Shown: positions 49,544 to 58,831 of the stretch, in pieces | Layout: every line of letters begins with the position of its first letter | Position numbering within the stretch: the stretch's first letter is position 1 | NCBI GenBank assembly: GCA_958296165.1 | Contig: OY282447.1 | Coordinates: 4,563,154-4,627,153 of the forward strand | Source: an uncultured Pseudomonadales bacterium | Lineage (GTDB): Bacteria; Pseudomonadota; Gammaproteobacteria; Pseudomonadales; Azotimanducaceae | Length of the DNA: 64,000 bases | Direction of reading: 5' to 3' | The notes under the pieces: generated by a model | What the model was told of the DNA's origin: nothing | Databases searched by the model: none | What the model saw: only the letters and a program-made list of their open reading frames with translations | Program-made: the position numbers and the translations under genes

Positions 49544-50794
49544 CTAGTGCGCGACGCCGGCGGCGCCGTGTTCGTCGATCAGTGCGCCGGTGTAGAAGCG
49601 CTCGATGCCGAACGGGGCGGCCAGCGGATGGGGCCGACCGTGCGCCAGCGTGTCGGCGAAGACATAGCCGGAACCTGGCGTGGCCTTGAAGCCGCCGGTG
49701 CCCCAACCGCAGTTGAAGTACAGCCCGCGCACTTCGCCGCCGCCAATGATCGGGCAGGCGTCTGGGCAAACGTCGACGATGCCGCCCCACTGCCGATTCA
49801 TGCGCACGCGACTGAACGCCGGAAACAGCTCGCACACCGCCGCCAGCGCTTGCTCGACGACGTGAAACGAACCGCGTTGGCCGTAGCCATTGTAGGCATC
49901 CGTGCCGGCGCCGATCACCAGATCGCCCTTGTCCGACTGGCTGATGTAGCAATGCACCGCGTTGGACATCACCACGGTATCCAAGCACGGCTTCAAGGGC
50001 TCGGAGACCAACGCCTGCAAGGGCCGCGGCTCGATGGGCAAGCGCAAGCCCGCCATCGCCGCCAGCACGCTGCTGTGGCCAGCGACCACGCAAGCCACCT
50101 TTTGCGCACCGATAAAGCCGCGGCTTGTCTCCACTCCCGCCACCGCGCCGTCGCGCCGGCGAATGCCGGTCACCTCAGTGTTCTGAATGAGGTCCACGCC
50201 CAAGGCGTCGGCGGCACGCGCAAACCCCCACGCCACCGCATCGTGCCTGGCCACGCCGCCGCGCGGCTGCCAAGAAGCCCCCAGCACGGGATAGCGAGCG
50301 CACGGCGAACAGTTCAAGAGCGGCACCTTCTCCTGCACGGCGGCAGTGCTCAGCACCTCACCATCGATGCCGTTCAGGCGGTTGGCGTTGACGCGCCGCT
50401 CGATGTCGCGCATGTCCTGCAGCGAATGGCCCAGATTGAGCACGCCGCGCGGGCTGAACATGACGTTGAAGTTCAGTTCGCGGCTCAAGCCGTGCCAAAG
50501 CTTCAAGGAGAACTCGTAGAGGTGCGCGGCCTCGTCGCGCAGGTAGTTGGAGCGCACGATCGTCGTGTTCCGGCCGGTGTTGCCGCCACCGAGATAGCCC
50601 TTCTCCAGCACCGCGACATCGCGGATGCCATGCACCTTCGCCAAGTAGTAGGCGGTGGCCAGGCCGTGCCCGCCGCCGCCGACGATCACCACATCATAGG
50701 CGCGCTTCGGCTCGGGTGTTCGCCACACCGCAGGCCAGCGTTCGTGGTGTCGCCAAGCGTGCTTGAGCAAGCTGAAGGCGGAGTATTTGGCCAT
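49544..50794 (-). CDS. soxB: Sarcosine oxidase beta subunit-like FAD oxidoreductase (orphan)
   Basis: 416 residues matching SoxB of heterotetrameric sarcosine oxidase: [39 protein letters not shown], and the C-terminal [21 protein letters not shown]. It would demethylate sarcosine with FAD/FMN, passing carbon to folate, but the usual partners soxD, soxA and soxG are not adjacent. ATG 50794 is preceded by GAGAG and lies in a duplicated segment. May act with subunits encoded elsewhere or be a stand-alone demethylase. Confidence 0.85.
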   Translation of the reverse strand: MAKYSAFSLLKHAWRHHERWPAVWRTPEPKRAYDVVIVGGGGHGLATAYYLAKVHGIRDVAVLEKGYLGGGNTGRNTTIVRSNYLRDEAAHLYEFSLKLWHGLSRELNFNVMFSPRGVLNLGHSLQDMRDIERRVNANRLNGIDGEVLSTAAVQEKVPLLNCSPCARYPVLGASWQPRGGVARHDAVAWGFARAADALGVDLIQNTEVTGIRRRDGAVAGVETSRGFIGAQKVACVVAGHSSVLAAMAGLRLPIEPRPLQALVSEPLKPCLDTVVMSNAVHCYISQSDKGDLVIGAGTDAYNGYGQRGSFHVVEQALAAVCELFPAFSRVRMNRQWGGIVDVCPDACPIIGGGEVRGLYFNCGWGTGGFKATPGSGYVFADTLAHGRPHPLAAPFGIERFYTGALIDEHGAAGVAH

Positions 50795-50949
50795 GCCGCT
50801 TCTCTGTGAGAGAACGTCGCAGAACTGCCATTGCGAACCGTAGCTGAGCGTACCCAAGATTCGCATCGATTCGCCATGCCGCTTCTCTCAGAAAAAATGT
50901 CGCAGAAGGACTATTGCAAACCACGCTGAGCGTACCCAAGATTCGCGTG
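50791..50949 (-). repeat. Tandem duplication of about 75 bp covering the soxB translation start and upstream region
   Basis: A ~75-bp segment at 50791-50867 recurs with some changes at 50874-50949 (offset 82-83 bp). Identical blocks include 15 bp at 50791-50805/50874-50888 and 22 bp at 50843-50864/50925-50946. The copy carries a second ATG with the same upstream GAGAGAAG-like context, at 50877, that opens a 63-codon out-of-register frame. Confidence 0.8.
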
Positions 50950-50974
50950 GAACGGCTACGGGAGTGGTCGGCAA

Positions 50975-52135
50975 ATGTTGGAACGGCACGAAGGCGCATT
51001 GGGCCTCGCTGGCGTAGCAGCGCAAGCCGATGCGCTGACAATCGCTTGGCGCAATGGTGACAGTGCGCACATCCCTTTTCTTTGGCTGCGGCACAACTGT
51101 CGATGCGACGACTGCGTGATTCGCCAGACCTCCGAGAAGCGCTTTCGCGTCTCCACGGTAGAGCGCGACATCAGGCCCTCGGCCGCGACGATCGACGACG
51201 AAGGCACCGTTCACGAAACGGTGACGATCCGCTGGCCGGATGGCCATCGCAGCATGTTCCCGAGCGGCGACCTAGCCGAGCTGCTGCATCCTCCCCGGCG
51301 GCAACTTCGGTACTGGGACGCTAGGTTCGAGCCGTGCCGGTTCGGCTTCGACGAGTTCTTGGCCAGCGACCAGATCGCCGCGGCGATGATCGAGGAGTTT
51401 CTGACCACGGGCGCCTGCATTCTGACCGACGGCCCCACCGAGCCCAACTCCGTAGAACGCCTAGTGCCTCGATTGGGGCCAATGCGCGAGACCCTGTTCG
51501 AGCGCATTCACAACGTCGTCGTCGACCCTGCCGGCTACAACATTGCCCACACCCTCGAAGACGTGCCGCCGCACAACGACATGGTGAGCTACACGTGGCC
51601 ACCTAGCGTGCAAGCGCTGCACATGCTCGTGAACGACTGCACTGGCGGCGAATCCGTTTTCGTAGACGGCTTTGCGGTGGCACAACGGCTGCGGCGGGAA
51701 CTGCCGTGCATGTTCGAGACGTTGTGCGCAGTGCAGGTGCCGTTCTCGCTGTTCAGCGCGAAGGACGTGACCTACGCCGTCAATCCGATGATCGAGCTCG
51801 ACAGCGCCGGCCACCTCAAACTGCTGCGCTTCTCCAACCAGACCATGCTGGCCATGCCGCTTAGCGAGCCGCGTCTCGATGACTTCTACCGCGCCTACTA
51901 CGAACTCGACGCACGCGTGAACGACGCCCACGTGCAGGCCAGTTCACGGCTCGAAGCGGGCGAAATCCTGCTCACCGCAGCACATCGCGTGCTGCACGGC
52001 CGCAAGCCGATCAAGGGCGCCGGCCGCCGCCATCTGCAAGACGCCTACTTCGAGCACGACAATGTGCGCAATCACCTCGCCGCGCTCGTACATGCTGTGC
52101 CGGCTCAGATAGATTTGGCACTGCCCGGGCCGTGA
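50975..52135 (+). CDS. Gamma-butyrobetaine hydroxylase-like 2-oxoglutarate/Fe(II) dioxygenase
   Basis: 386 residues. N-terminal GBBH-like (DUF971-type) zinc domain with HNCRCDDCV, then a TauD/TfdA jelly roll with iron ligands His-Asp in PPHNDMVSY and His in LTAAHRVLHGR, Arg binding 2-oxoglutarate nearby. Likely hydroxylates gamma-butyrobetaine or a related trimethylamine compound. The last ~13 codons (VPAQIDLALPGP) come from the end of an inserted IS481-like element, so the native C-terminus was replaced. ATG 50975, divergent from soxB. Confidence 0.85.
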   Translation: MLERHEGALGLAGVAAQADALTIAWRNGDSAHIPFLWLRHNCRCDDCVIRQTSEKRFRVSTVERDIRPSAATIDDEGTVHETVTIRWPDGHRSMFPSGDLAELLHPPRRQLRYWDARFEPCRFGFDEFLASDQIAAAMIEEFLTTGACILTDGPTEPNSVERLVPRLGPMRETLFERIHNVVVDPAGYNIAHTLEDVPPHNDMVSYTWPPSVQALHMLVNDCTGGESVFVDGFAVAQRLRRELPCMFETLCAVQVPFSLFSAKDVTYAVNPMIELDSAGHLKLLRFSNQTMLAMPLSEPRLDDFYRAYYELDARVNDAHVQASSRLEAGEILLTAAHRVLHGRKPIKGAGRRHLQDAYFEHDNVRNHLAALVHAVPAQIDLALPGP

Positions 52136-52650
52136 CTGGCCGGGGCGGCGCCGGCGACGAAAGACCCGCCGCCGGCGCCGGATCGGGCAGCCTTCAGTGA
52201 ACGCAAAACCCTCTGAATGGAGACCCGAACCATGAAGATCGAATCGATGCGGACGCGATCGTGCCGCAGTTTCAAGGTCGACGACGCCGACCTGCCGGCC
52301 GAGGCCCGCGAGCGCCTGTCGGCGATCCGCCGGCACGACGAACTGCGCGGAGCCGGCTGCGCGGAACAGGCCGCCTTGAGGGAGATCGGCGTCAGCCGCC
52401 GGACGATGCATCGGCGCGAAGGCCGTCCTGGATCCGCGCTGCAGGCACCCGTTCATGGGCAAGGCGCCGATCCGGCGCATGCTCGAACGCAAGGGCCTGC
52501 GCCTGAGCGTGTCCACCGTCGGGCGCATCCTCTCGCGCGCCATCGCCGCCGGCGTCGTGCCCCTCGCCAGCGTCTGCGAAGGCCGGGTCAAGCCCAGGTG
52601 CCACCGCAGGTTCAACGGCGGGCGCACCGCCGATCTATGCACGCAACTGT
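52096..52650 (+). mobile_element. IS481-like element remnant, copy A
   Basis: Starts TGTGCCGGCTCAG (52096), contains an 11-bp G+C hairpin (52146-52156/52170-52180), and from ATG 52232 encodes the N-terminal helix-turn-helix of an IS481/IS3-type transposase (LSAIRRHDELR, IGVSRRTMHRR). An internal deletion and frameshift follow, then KAPIRRMLERKGLRLSVSTV in another frame, and the reading decays near 52640. 52096-52349 matches copy B (58832-58932 + 60681-60832). The right end is not found. Confidence 0.75.
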
Positions 52651-52841
52651 CTGATTTTCAAGGGATAACTCCGCCATCGGCGTTCCTTCCTTATACCATT
52701 TCATATACCGCGCCACGGCCGCGCCCGCGGACGCCTAAAATGTCCGAGGAGGTGCGCCGCGCTTGCGCGTGTGTCGAAGCGCGCGGCGAGTTCTGGCGGG
52801 ACGCACCCACTCCACAAGGAAAGGAGGCGTTCGGTTTGGGC

Positions 52842-53723
52842 TCAGCTTCCCGGCCAAGGGTCGTTCTGCACCGTATAGGCACCAAACATGCCTTCGAGAA
52901 TACCGTCGTGGGCCTGTTTCCAGCGCTCCTTGGCATCCGGCGAGGTTTTATCCCACACGCGCAGCCAGAAAATGCAGGCGTAGCTGCGCACCTGCTCTTC
53001 ACGGCCGGCGGTACTAATGGGCTGCAAATGCCGGATGATCTCCGTGTCGGACAGCGGCCGCCCGTATGGGATGGGGCGGAAGGGCAGGCGCCGCGCCTCG
53101 TCGGCGTAGGTGGCACCGTCATCGTCGGTGGCGCTGCCGGCCGGCGGCTCGGGGCGATGCAGGATCATGTGGCTGTCGAACACGGCCACGTTGAGAGCAT
53201 AGAGTGGTTTCTCCCGCGTACCGCGCTCGTCGTCTCGAACGACTTGATACCAACACGGCGGGTTCTCGCCCTTCGTGCTCAGCAAGTCTAGTTCGCGCCG
53301 CGTTTCCGCTAGGTCTTGCTGGGCCGCATCGCGTTCCTGCTCCGCTTCGAGCAGCGCTTCGGCTCGCTCCCCAGCCCGCTGCATCGCCTCGTCGCTTTCG
53401 CCCAACACTTCCTGCAACACCTCAACGTTGCGCTCCGCCGCTTCCTTCTGCTGGCGCAACGTGGCGATCTTTTCCGGCGTCTCGAACTCCTGCATCACGC
53501 CCTGCCACTGTTCTTGCCGCTCCTGCAGCACCACTAGTTGATCATTCAGTTGCTTGCGCTCAAGCGCCTCCCGCTTGCGCTCCGCTTCCCAATCCCGCAT
53601 CAACGCCAACAGCGCGAGCAGCAGCAGAAACAACAACAGAATGAACACTTCCGCCACTGTGAGGCCGAGCACCGTGCCACGCCGATAGTCCGCATCGCGT
53701 TGCGTGGCAGCCGTGTTGTCCAT
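52842..53723 (-). CDS. MotB/ExbD-like membrane protein with coiled coil and C-terminal domain (ZorB-like)
   Basis: 293 residues. Short basic N-terminus, one membrane helix at 17-41 (VLGLTVAEVFILLLFLLLLA) with an acidic residue Glu25 where MotB and ExbD carry the proton-conducting Asp. A coiled coil follows (45-150), then a globular domain starting KGENPPCWYQVV (~155-290). Together with the preceding MotA-like gene (6-bp gap) this looks like a proton-driven stator pair. It lacks an OmpA/peptidoglycan-binding domain I can recognise. Last gene of a four-gene operon. Function inferred. Confidence 0.6.
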   Translation of the reverse strand: MDNTAATQRDADYRRGTVLGLTVAEVFILLLFLLLLALLALMRDWEAERKREALERKQLNDQLVVLQERQEQWQGVMQEFETPEKIATLRQQKEAAERNVEVLQEVLGESDEAMQRAGERAEALLEAEQERDAAQQDLAETRRELDLLSTKGENPPCWYQVVRDDERGTREKPLYALNVAVFDSHMILHRPEPPAGSATDDDGATYADEARRLPFRPIPYGRPLSDTEIIRHLQPISTAGREEQVRSYACIFWLRVWDKTSPDAKERWKQAHDGILEGMFGAYTVQNDPWPGS

Positions 53724-53729
53724 GCGCCT

Positions 53730-55328
53730 TCAGGGGTTGCGGTTGGCGGGTTCCAACAGCCCATCCAGCCGTCTGATGAGGACGGCGAGGCGCGATGTCT
53801 CTGCGGACAAGCGCTTAGCGCTCTCAGCGGTGTCGAAGCCGTCCAGCACCTCGCGCCAAGCGTCCGCTTCCGTGGCCAAGTGCTTGCGGGCGTCCTCTGA
53901 AAACCTTGATGCCGCCTCGCGCCAGACACGCAGGCTCTCTTCCTGCTGCTCCTTCGCGCCTTGGGCCAGTGCGCTGAGGGTCGCCAGCACTTCACCCGCG
54001 CGAACCTCCGCACCGGCGGCTGCGCCAGACGCCGCACCGCCCAACGCTGTGACGTCCTGTTCCGCGGCGCCTAAGCTCACAACCAGAGCGTCGATGGCGC
54101 GGCCGGCATCGGTCAACGCGCCCGCGCTCGATTGCCGCTGCGCCTCGGCGGCGGCATCGAAGTCATCCACTGCCTGCTGCCAAGCCCGCGTTTGCTCGGC
54201 CACTTGGTTGCGCACCGCAGCCGTGAGCGCCGCCGCAGCCGCCTCGAAGGATTCGAGGGCCGCGCCCTGAGAGGCCTCCGTGCCCTCCACCAGCGCTCGC
54301 TGCGCAGCAACCGTCTCGGTGGCATTGGCATCCAGCGCGGCGGTTGCGCTGGACGCTCTCTCCGCCAATGTGGACACATGCCGTTGCGCATCGTCGAGGG
54401 CGCTGGCCAGCGACCCAAGGGAGCCATTGGTCGTCTCAAGGTGCGCCAGTGTTTGCCCGATCTCCCTTGCATCGGCCTCGAGGCGGTCGCGCGCGGCACG
54501 CGAAGCCGATTCGATTTGCCCCACTAGGCTGCGCCACGTCTCCTCGGTGCGTTCGGCCGCGCCGGTCGCCGCGGCTTCGACACTGCCTAGCAGGTCTTCG
54601 CCTTCCTGACGCATCGCTTCGCCCACCTTACGCCAAGCCGCTCCGGTGTCATCGACGCCGCGTTCCGCCACCGCCGCTATGTGTTGGTTGAAGCCTTCAA
54701 GCAACTCCTCTGTGTGCGACTTCACATGGTGCGCATGGCTCAAAGTGACGCGGGTGAAGTGGGCGAAGGCGTCCGCGGCTTCGCGCAGGTCTCGCCGCAG
54801 CCGCATCATGTTGGCAACGGCCTCGCGCATTTCCGCAGCGAGCCGGGCTTCCTGTTCGCGGACGCGTTCGTCCGCGCCTTCGTCTTCGTCGGTGCCCTGG
54901 TCTCCGCCGGCGCCTTTGTTGCCAGCGGGTCCGTGCGCATCACGCGGCGGCGTCTCGCCAGCAGAGTCCTGCAACAGAATGCGGCCGAGGATGCCGGCGA
55001 CTGTGGAGATGAGCGCAATGCCGAAGTTGCCGATGAGCATGTCGACCCGCGCTTGAACATCGCCAGCCTCAAGAGAGAAGACGAACAGCGATACCAGCGC
55101 GTAGATCAGGGACACGAGCGTCAGCAGCAAGCCTAGGTAGTAAAGATCGTCCCCGGCTCGCTCACGCTGCTTGGCCGCGCTGTTCCAGTAGTAGACGCCA
55201 AGCGCAAGGACGACCATCGCCGCAGCCACTGCCGCGGCGACGGCACCCGCGGTATCGGGATAGAGCCACCGGATGCCCACCACCAGGGCGGTCCCCGCCA
55301 AGAACGCCCCGAACAGCGGCTTCTTCAC
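53730..55328 (-). CDS. MotA/ExbB-like channel protein with long coiled-coil tail (ZorA-like)
   Basis: 532 residues. Four helices at about 7-23, 27-47, 62-84 and 98-120; the last two (LGLLLTLVSLIYALVSLF and NFGIALISTVAGILGRILL) match TM3-TM4 of MotA/TolQ/ExbB proton channels. A Gly/Asp-rich linker leads into ~380 residues of Ala/Glu/Gln-rich coiled coil, a layout like ZorA of Zorya defence systems. GTG start at 55328 two bases after the lipoprotein stop shows tight coupling. Likely forms a 5:2 stator with the next gene product. Confidence 0.65.
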   Translation of the reverse strand: MKKPLFGAFLAGTALVVGIRWLYPDTAGAVAAAVAAAMVVLALGVYYWNSAAKQRERAGDDLYYLGLLLTLVSLIYALVSLFVFSLEAGDVQARVDMLIGNFGIALISTVAGILGRILLQDSAGETPPRDAHGPAGNKGAGGDQGTDEDEGADERVREQEARLAAEMREAVANMMRLRRDLREAADAFAHFTRVTLSHAHHVKSHTEELLEGFNQHIAAVAERGVDDTGAAWRKVGEAMRQEGEDLLGSVEAAATGAAERTEETWRSLVGQIESASRAARDRLEADAREIGQTLAHLETTNGSLGSLASALDDAQRHVSTLAERASSATAALDANATETVAAQRALVEGTEASQGAALESFEAAAAALTAAVRNQVAEQTRAWQQAVDDFDAAAEAQRQSSAGALTDAGRAIDALVVSLGAAEQDVTALGGAASGAAAGAEVRAGEVLATLSALAQGAKEQQEESLRVWREAASRFSEDARKHLATEADAWREVLDGFDTAESAKRLSAETSRLAVLIRRLDGLLEPANRNP

Positions 55329-55329
55329 G

Positions 55330-56121
55330 TCAGATGGACTCCTGCCAGACCACCCGGCCGCCGAAGGAGCGCACCAGATGCGTCCACCAGTAATAATGGT
55401 CCCGCGTTTGCCAGCGAGCGTCGCGGCTCCGTTCGAGACGCAGCAGGCTCACATCGACGCCCGTCAGATCCGTTTGCAGCGCCCGCAAGCCTGGGGTGTT
55501 GCGCACGGCATCGCCGGCCGGATAGGAGCCGTAGTGCGACAGCGCTTCGGAGTGCTGCAGCAGATCTGAAAACAGGATGAGATGGGTGTGGCCGCCAGCG
55601 CCGGACGCGGCTTCCCGCGCACTCGGCGCATGGCGCGGCACGATCACCCCTAGGGTTTCGATGAGGGGCGAGCGTGATTGCGCCGTTGCCGTTTGGATCT
55701 GATCGAAGAGGCCCTCCACGGCCTCCCGGAAGCGGCGCCAACGCTGCAGGTCGATGGCCCGCCCCCGGGTGAGTTGCTGCCACCACTCCCATTGGTCTGG
55801 ATGCTCGCCCGGATTGCACACCGTGAGCACCGGAGCGAGCGCGTCCAAGTTCGCGCCGAGTTCATAGACGATGAGCGCTTCGCCGGCGGCCACTTGGAGT
55901 TCCGCCGTCGGGCTCTGCAGCTCGTTCACTAGCCGCTGCAGCTCGGCGCGATGCTTGACGCTGAGCGGGTCTGAGGTGTCGAGCAGCAGCACGGTGCTGC
56001 GCGCCGGCTGCCCGTCACGCGGGCACAGGTTCGCGTCCAGCCGCGCTTGGCTGCAGCCCGCGCAGACGAGCGCGAGCAGCAGTGCGGCCATGCGCCACGC
56101 CAACCGGCCAGCGCCGGCCAT
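55330..56121 (-). CDS. Probable lipoprotein with VWA-like segment
   Basis: 263 residues. Hydrophobic signal at 7-20 followed by CAGCSQA; Cys23 is a candidate lipidation site though the lipobox is imperfect. After it comes STVLLLDTSDPLS (42-54), resembling the first strand and DxSxS metal site of von Willebrand A domains but with Pro in the last Ser position. HTHLILFSDLLQHS may be a second VWA strand. Start ATG 56121 (a longer start at 56178 would overlap the upstream gene). Second gene of the operon; unknown role. Confidence 0.5.
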   Translation of the reverse strand: MAGAGRLAWRMAALLLALVCAGCSQARLDANLCPRDGQPARSTVLLLDTSDPLSVKHRAELQRLVNELQSPTAELQVAAGEALIVYELGANLDALAPVLTVCNPGEHPDQWEWWQQLTRGRAIDLQRWRRFREAVEGLFDQIQTATAQSRSPLIETLGVIVPRHAPSAREAASGAGGHTHLILFSDLLQHSEALSHYGSYPAGDAVRNTPGLRALQTDLTGVDVSLLRLERSRDARWQTRDHYYWWTHLVRSFGGRVVWQESI

Positions 56122-56161
56122 TGCGTCGGCGCCGATGCCCTGTTTCGGCAAAACCGGGCGG

Positions 56162-57613
56162 CTAAGCTGGCACTGCACGCGCTTCTTCCACGCCCCGCTT
56201 GGTCAGCGCTTCCAACGTCCGGTATTCGCGGCGGGCATCGCGATACTCGTCCTGCAATGCCGTGATGGCGCCGTTCACCTTTTCGGCCACGCCGCTCAGG
56301 CTCGTCTCCTGCGGAGGATTGAACGAGGGCGGGCGCAGGAAGGCGTCGTCCACCGGCACGTCGGCGGCGAAATGGGGAGGCGTGGGCGTCCTGCGGGTGT
56401 TGCGATTAGCGGTGCGATACGCGGCAAGCAGGTAGTCCAAGTCGTGCTGATACTGGCCCAAGTGGGTGGGATAGTCCTCGACAATTCTGTCGCCGCGCCG
56501 GCAGGTCTCCTTCCACTTGCTCTGTTTCACGACGAGTTTGTGGCGCATATCGCGAAGTTCTTCCTGAAAGCCTTCATGGATGCCTCGCAGCGTTTCCTCC
56601 TCGCGGTGGTACACCTCTTTGTAGGCGTCCTTCTTGCTCTTTAGCTCACGTTCCAGCCGGCCGTAGCCCGGGTAGGCATCGTCCCGTTGGTACCACTTCC
56701 ATGCGCCAATGCCGAAGCACATAGCGCCCAGCAGGACGAGCAGGGCGGTCTGGAAGGACGCAAGGTCGAAGGGGCCGGCCACCAGCCGTTGCAGCACATC
56801 ATTGCCCATGGCGAGGATGTCCGCGGATTGATCGTCCAATGTGGCTTGCATGCTGTTGCGGTAGTGCCCTACCGCCAGGTTGAAGCAGAGGACCAAACTG
56901 ACCACGAGGACGATGCCGAGCCACGCGACCGTCTTGCCCGAAGCGGCCACGTGGTTGCGCAGACGCAGCAGCACGCCCATGACCAGACCCAAGAACACCA
57001 CGTTGACGAGGCTGATGAGCCCCATCTGCATGGTGGACCCGAGCAGCCCGAAGGGATTGACGTCCATCAGCAGGGAAGCGTTCAGAACAATCTCGGCAAA
57101 GAAACACCCGAAGATGTACCAGAGCGCCTTGGCTCGGTGGGAATAATCCACGAGCCGCGTTAGCTTGGACCGTCGCCGGAACCGCTCGAACTCCGTGCTG
57201 CCGGCGATAACCTCCTTCTCCTGTTCCGTGAGCTGTGTGCGGCCGGCGTCGATGCCGCGCTCCAAGGCGATTCCCGCTTCCTGCTCCAGTTCGCCCACGC
57301 GGTTCTCGAGTATGGTCAGTTCGGCGTCGTTCTCCATGTCGGCGAGTTCGCGCTCGAGGTCTGAGAGATGACCGCTGACGTTGCCGCGGCACACGAGCCC
57401 GCGACGGTTCACCCAGTCCACAATTTCGGATTCGAACCCGTCCCAGGTGTCGTCCTCCGCGGCTGGCAGATTCTTCCTGCCGCGGTCCTCGCCTTCCTCC
57501 TTGATTCTGTGATCCTTCAGCCACTGCCTGAGATCTAGTTGGACATACTGCTCCTTCTCCCGGTCGAAGCCGGGAATGTTGTCCCAAGTGGATTTCTTAG
57601 TGCTCACGCGCAT
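56162..57613 (-). CDS. Four-helix membrane protein with coiled coils, first gene of the ZorAB-like operon
   Basis: 483 residues, not recognised. N-terminal soluble part (1-80), a coiled coil at 80-135, helices at about 163-182, 193-218, 228-249 and 287-305, then a second coiled coil (315-370) and a C-terminal part with a third helix-rich stretch (440-475). Both ends likely face the cytoplasm. ATG 57613. It leads a minus-strand operon whose spacing (40, 1 and 6 bp) implies cotranscription and joint function. Confidence 0.55.
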   Translation of the reverse strand: MRVSTKKSTWDNIPGFDREKEQYVQLDLRQWLKDHRIKEEGEDRGRKNLPAAEDDTWDGFESEIVDWVNRRGLVCRGNVSGHLSDLERELADMENDAELTILENRVGELEQEAGIALERGIDAGRTQLTEQEKEVIAGSTEFERFRRRSKLTRLVDYSHRAKALWYIFGCFFAEIVLNASLLMDVNPFGLLGSTMQMGLISLVNVVFLGLVMGVLLRLRNHVAASGKTVAWLGIVLVVSLVLCFNLAVGHYRNSMQATLDDQSADILAMGNDVLQRLVAGPFDLASFQTALLVLLGAMCFGIGAWKWYQRDDAYPGYGRLERELKSKKDAYKEVYHREEETLRGIHEGFQEELRDMRHKLVVKQSKWKETCRRGDRIVEDYPTHLGQYQHDLDYLLAAYRTANRNTRRTPTPPHFAADVPVDDAFLRPPSFNPPQETSLSGVAEKVNGAITALQDEYRDARREYRTLEALTKRGVEEARAVPA

Positions 57614-58168
57614 CGTCCCCGTTGGTGACCCGACGTCCACTACCAATGCTAGCCCACCCCCTATCAAGATCGTGGCGATTCTGCCCGATTTTCGCGGCGG
57701 CCAATGGATTCCGTTGTATGTGGCTTCAATGCGCGGTACCAACCGCCACGCGCTACCGAGACTGGCGCCCAACGGGCTTGACGAAGAAGCTGCGGTCTCA
57801 GGAATGCAGAACGCGGACGAGCGACTTCACGACATAGCGAGCAGGTACAGCACGTGCTCTCGGATCGATCACACACTTGACGGCGTTCGCTACGACGCTG
57901 GAGCGCAGGAGGAACAGCGTGGCGAGCAAGAGGACGGTGTTGACCGTCCCGCCGAGTGCGAGAACATCTCTCAGGTCCGACTCGGAGAAGGCCGCCTCGG
58001 TCGACGCATGCGTAGCGGCAAAGGCCGCCGCTACGAGTCCAAGAAGGCGGCGGCACCTTGCTCTCGGAGCTGTGGACCGATGCCGGCGGTCGTGCCAATG
58101 ACGGGAATTGACGCACGGCGCGGCCCAGTGCGTGCCAGGGTGCGGACAAACAGACTAAAGAGAAGCAC
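57614..58168. other. 555-bp divergent spacer with a possible decayed small membrane-protein gene
   Basis: Between the operon and the UDG-like gene. On the minus strand a GTG at 58168 gives LLFSLFVRTLARTG ... GIGPQLREQGAAAF and, after a one-base shift near 58055, LVAAAFAATHASTEAAF ... VNTVLLATLFLLRS ending at 57798. This could be a small membrane protein gene broken once. Otherwise nothing supported. Confidence 0.3.
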
Positions 58169-58826
58169 ATGGGAATTCGGCCACATCCTGCATTGATCGA
58201 GGTGCTTCGGTGCGCCTATCTGCCCTGTTCGTATATCGACAAGTGCTCCGGCGAGTGCCTCAAAGCGAAATGGCGTCCGGCTTGCGGCCACATACCGCAC
58301 GGGTTTCTCGGTGCGAGTTGGTCATGCTGTTCGCTGAACCGGGGCGCCCGCATGACGACGAGGTCTACGGCCCCAAAGCCGATCCAATCGAATTGCTTCT
58401 AGCCAGCGTACAGCACACTTACAAGTGCTTCCGCGATTGCAGGGATCCATTCCATGAGAATGCCAGATGCTTCCTGCAACAACTGTACCCCAAGCTCTCC
58501 TTCGACGCGCAATTGCGGCGCGTTTGGATAGCTCAAGTCGGCTGTGCTCCGACGGGAGTAAGAACGATACAGTTTGCGCGAAGCGCTACCTCGCTCCGCA
58601 GATTTGCCTACTGCGGAATGCGAGGGTCGTGGCATTCGGGCAGAAGGCGCAGTGCCGCATGCAACGACTTGGACTTGCGAAACACAACGGGACGAACGTG
58701 CGCTGGTTGTGCGCCAGTTCAATGGGCCGTCCGGAAGCGGACAAACCAGGGGCGAAGCAAAGCTGGAAGGAGGCGATTGCCAAGCTTCGCCCGTACATTG
58801 GGCGACACCGGAGCGAGCGCGGCTAA
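58169..58826 (+). pseudogene. Uracil-DNA-glycosylase-like protein broken by two frameshifts
   Basis: Three consecutive frames join into one protein: CAYLPCSYIDKCSGECLKAK and PACGHIPHGFLGA in the first, ELVMLFAEPGRPHDDEVYG and HENARCFLQQL in the second (shift near 58316), and SKNDTVCAKRYLAPQICLL with RNARVVAFGQKAQ in the third (shift near 58542). The pattern AEPG, HENxRxFL and VVAFGxKAQ fits UDG-superfamily proteins. ATG 58169. Either a real pseudogene or assembly indels. It is divergent from the ZorAB-like operon and could have been part of the same module. Confidence 0.5.
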
Positions 58827-58831
58827 CAAAC

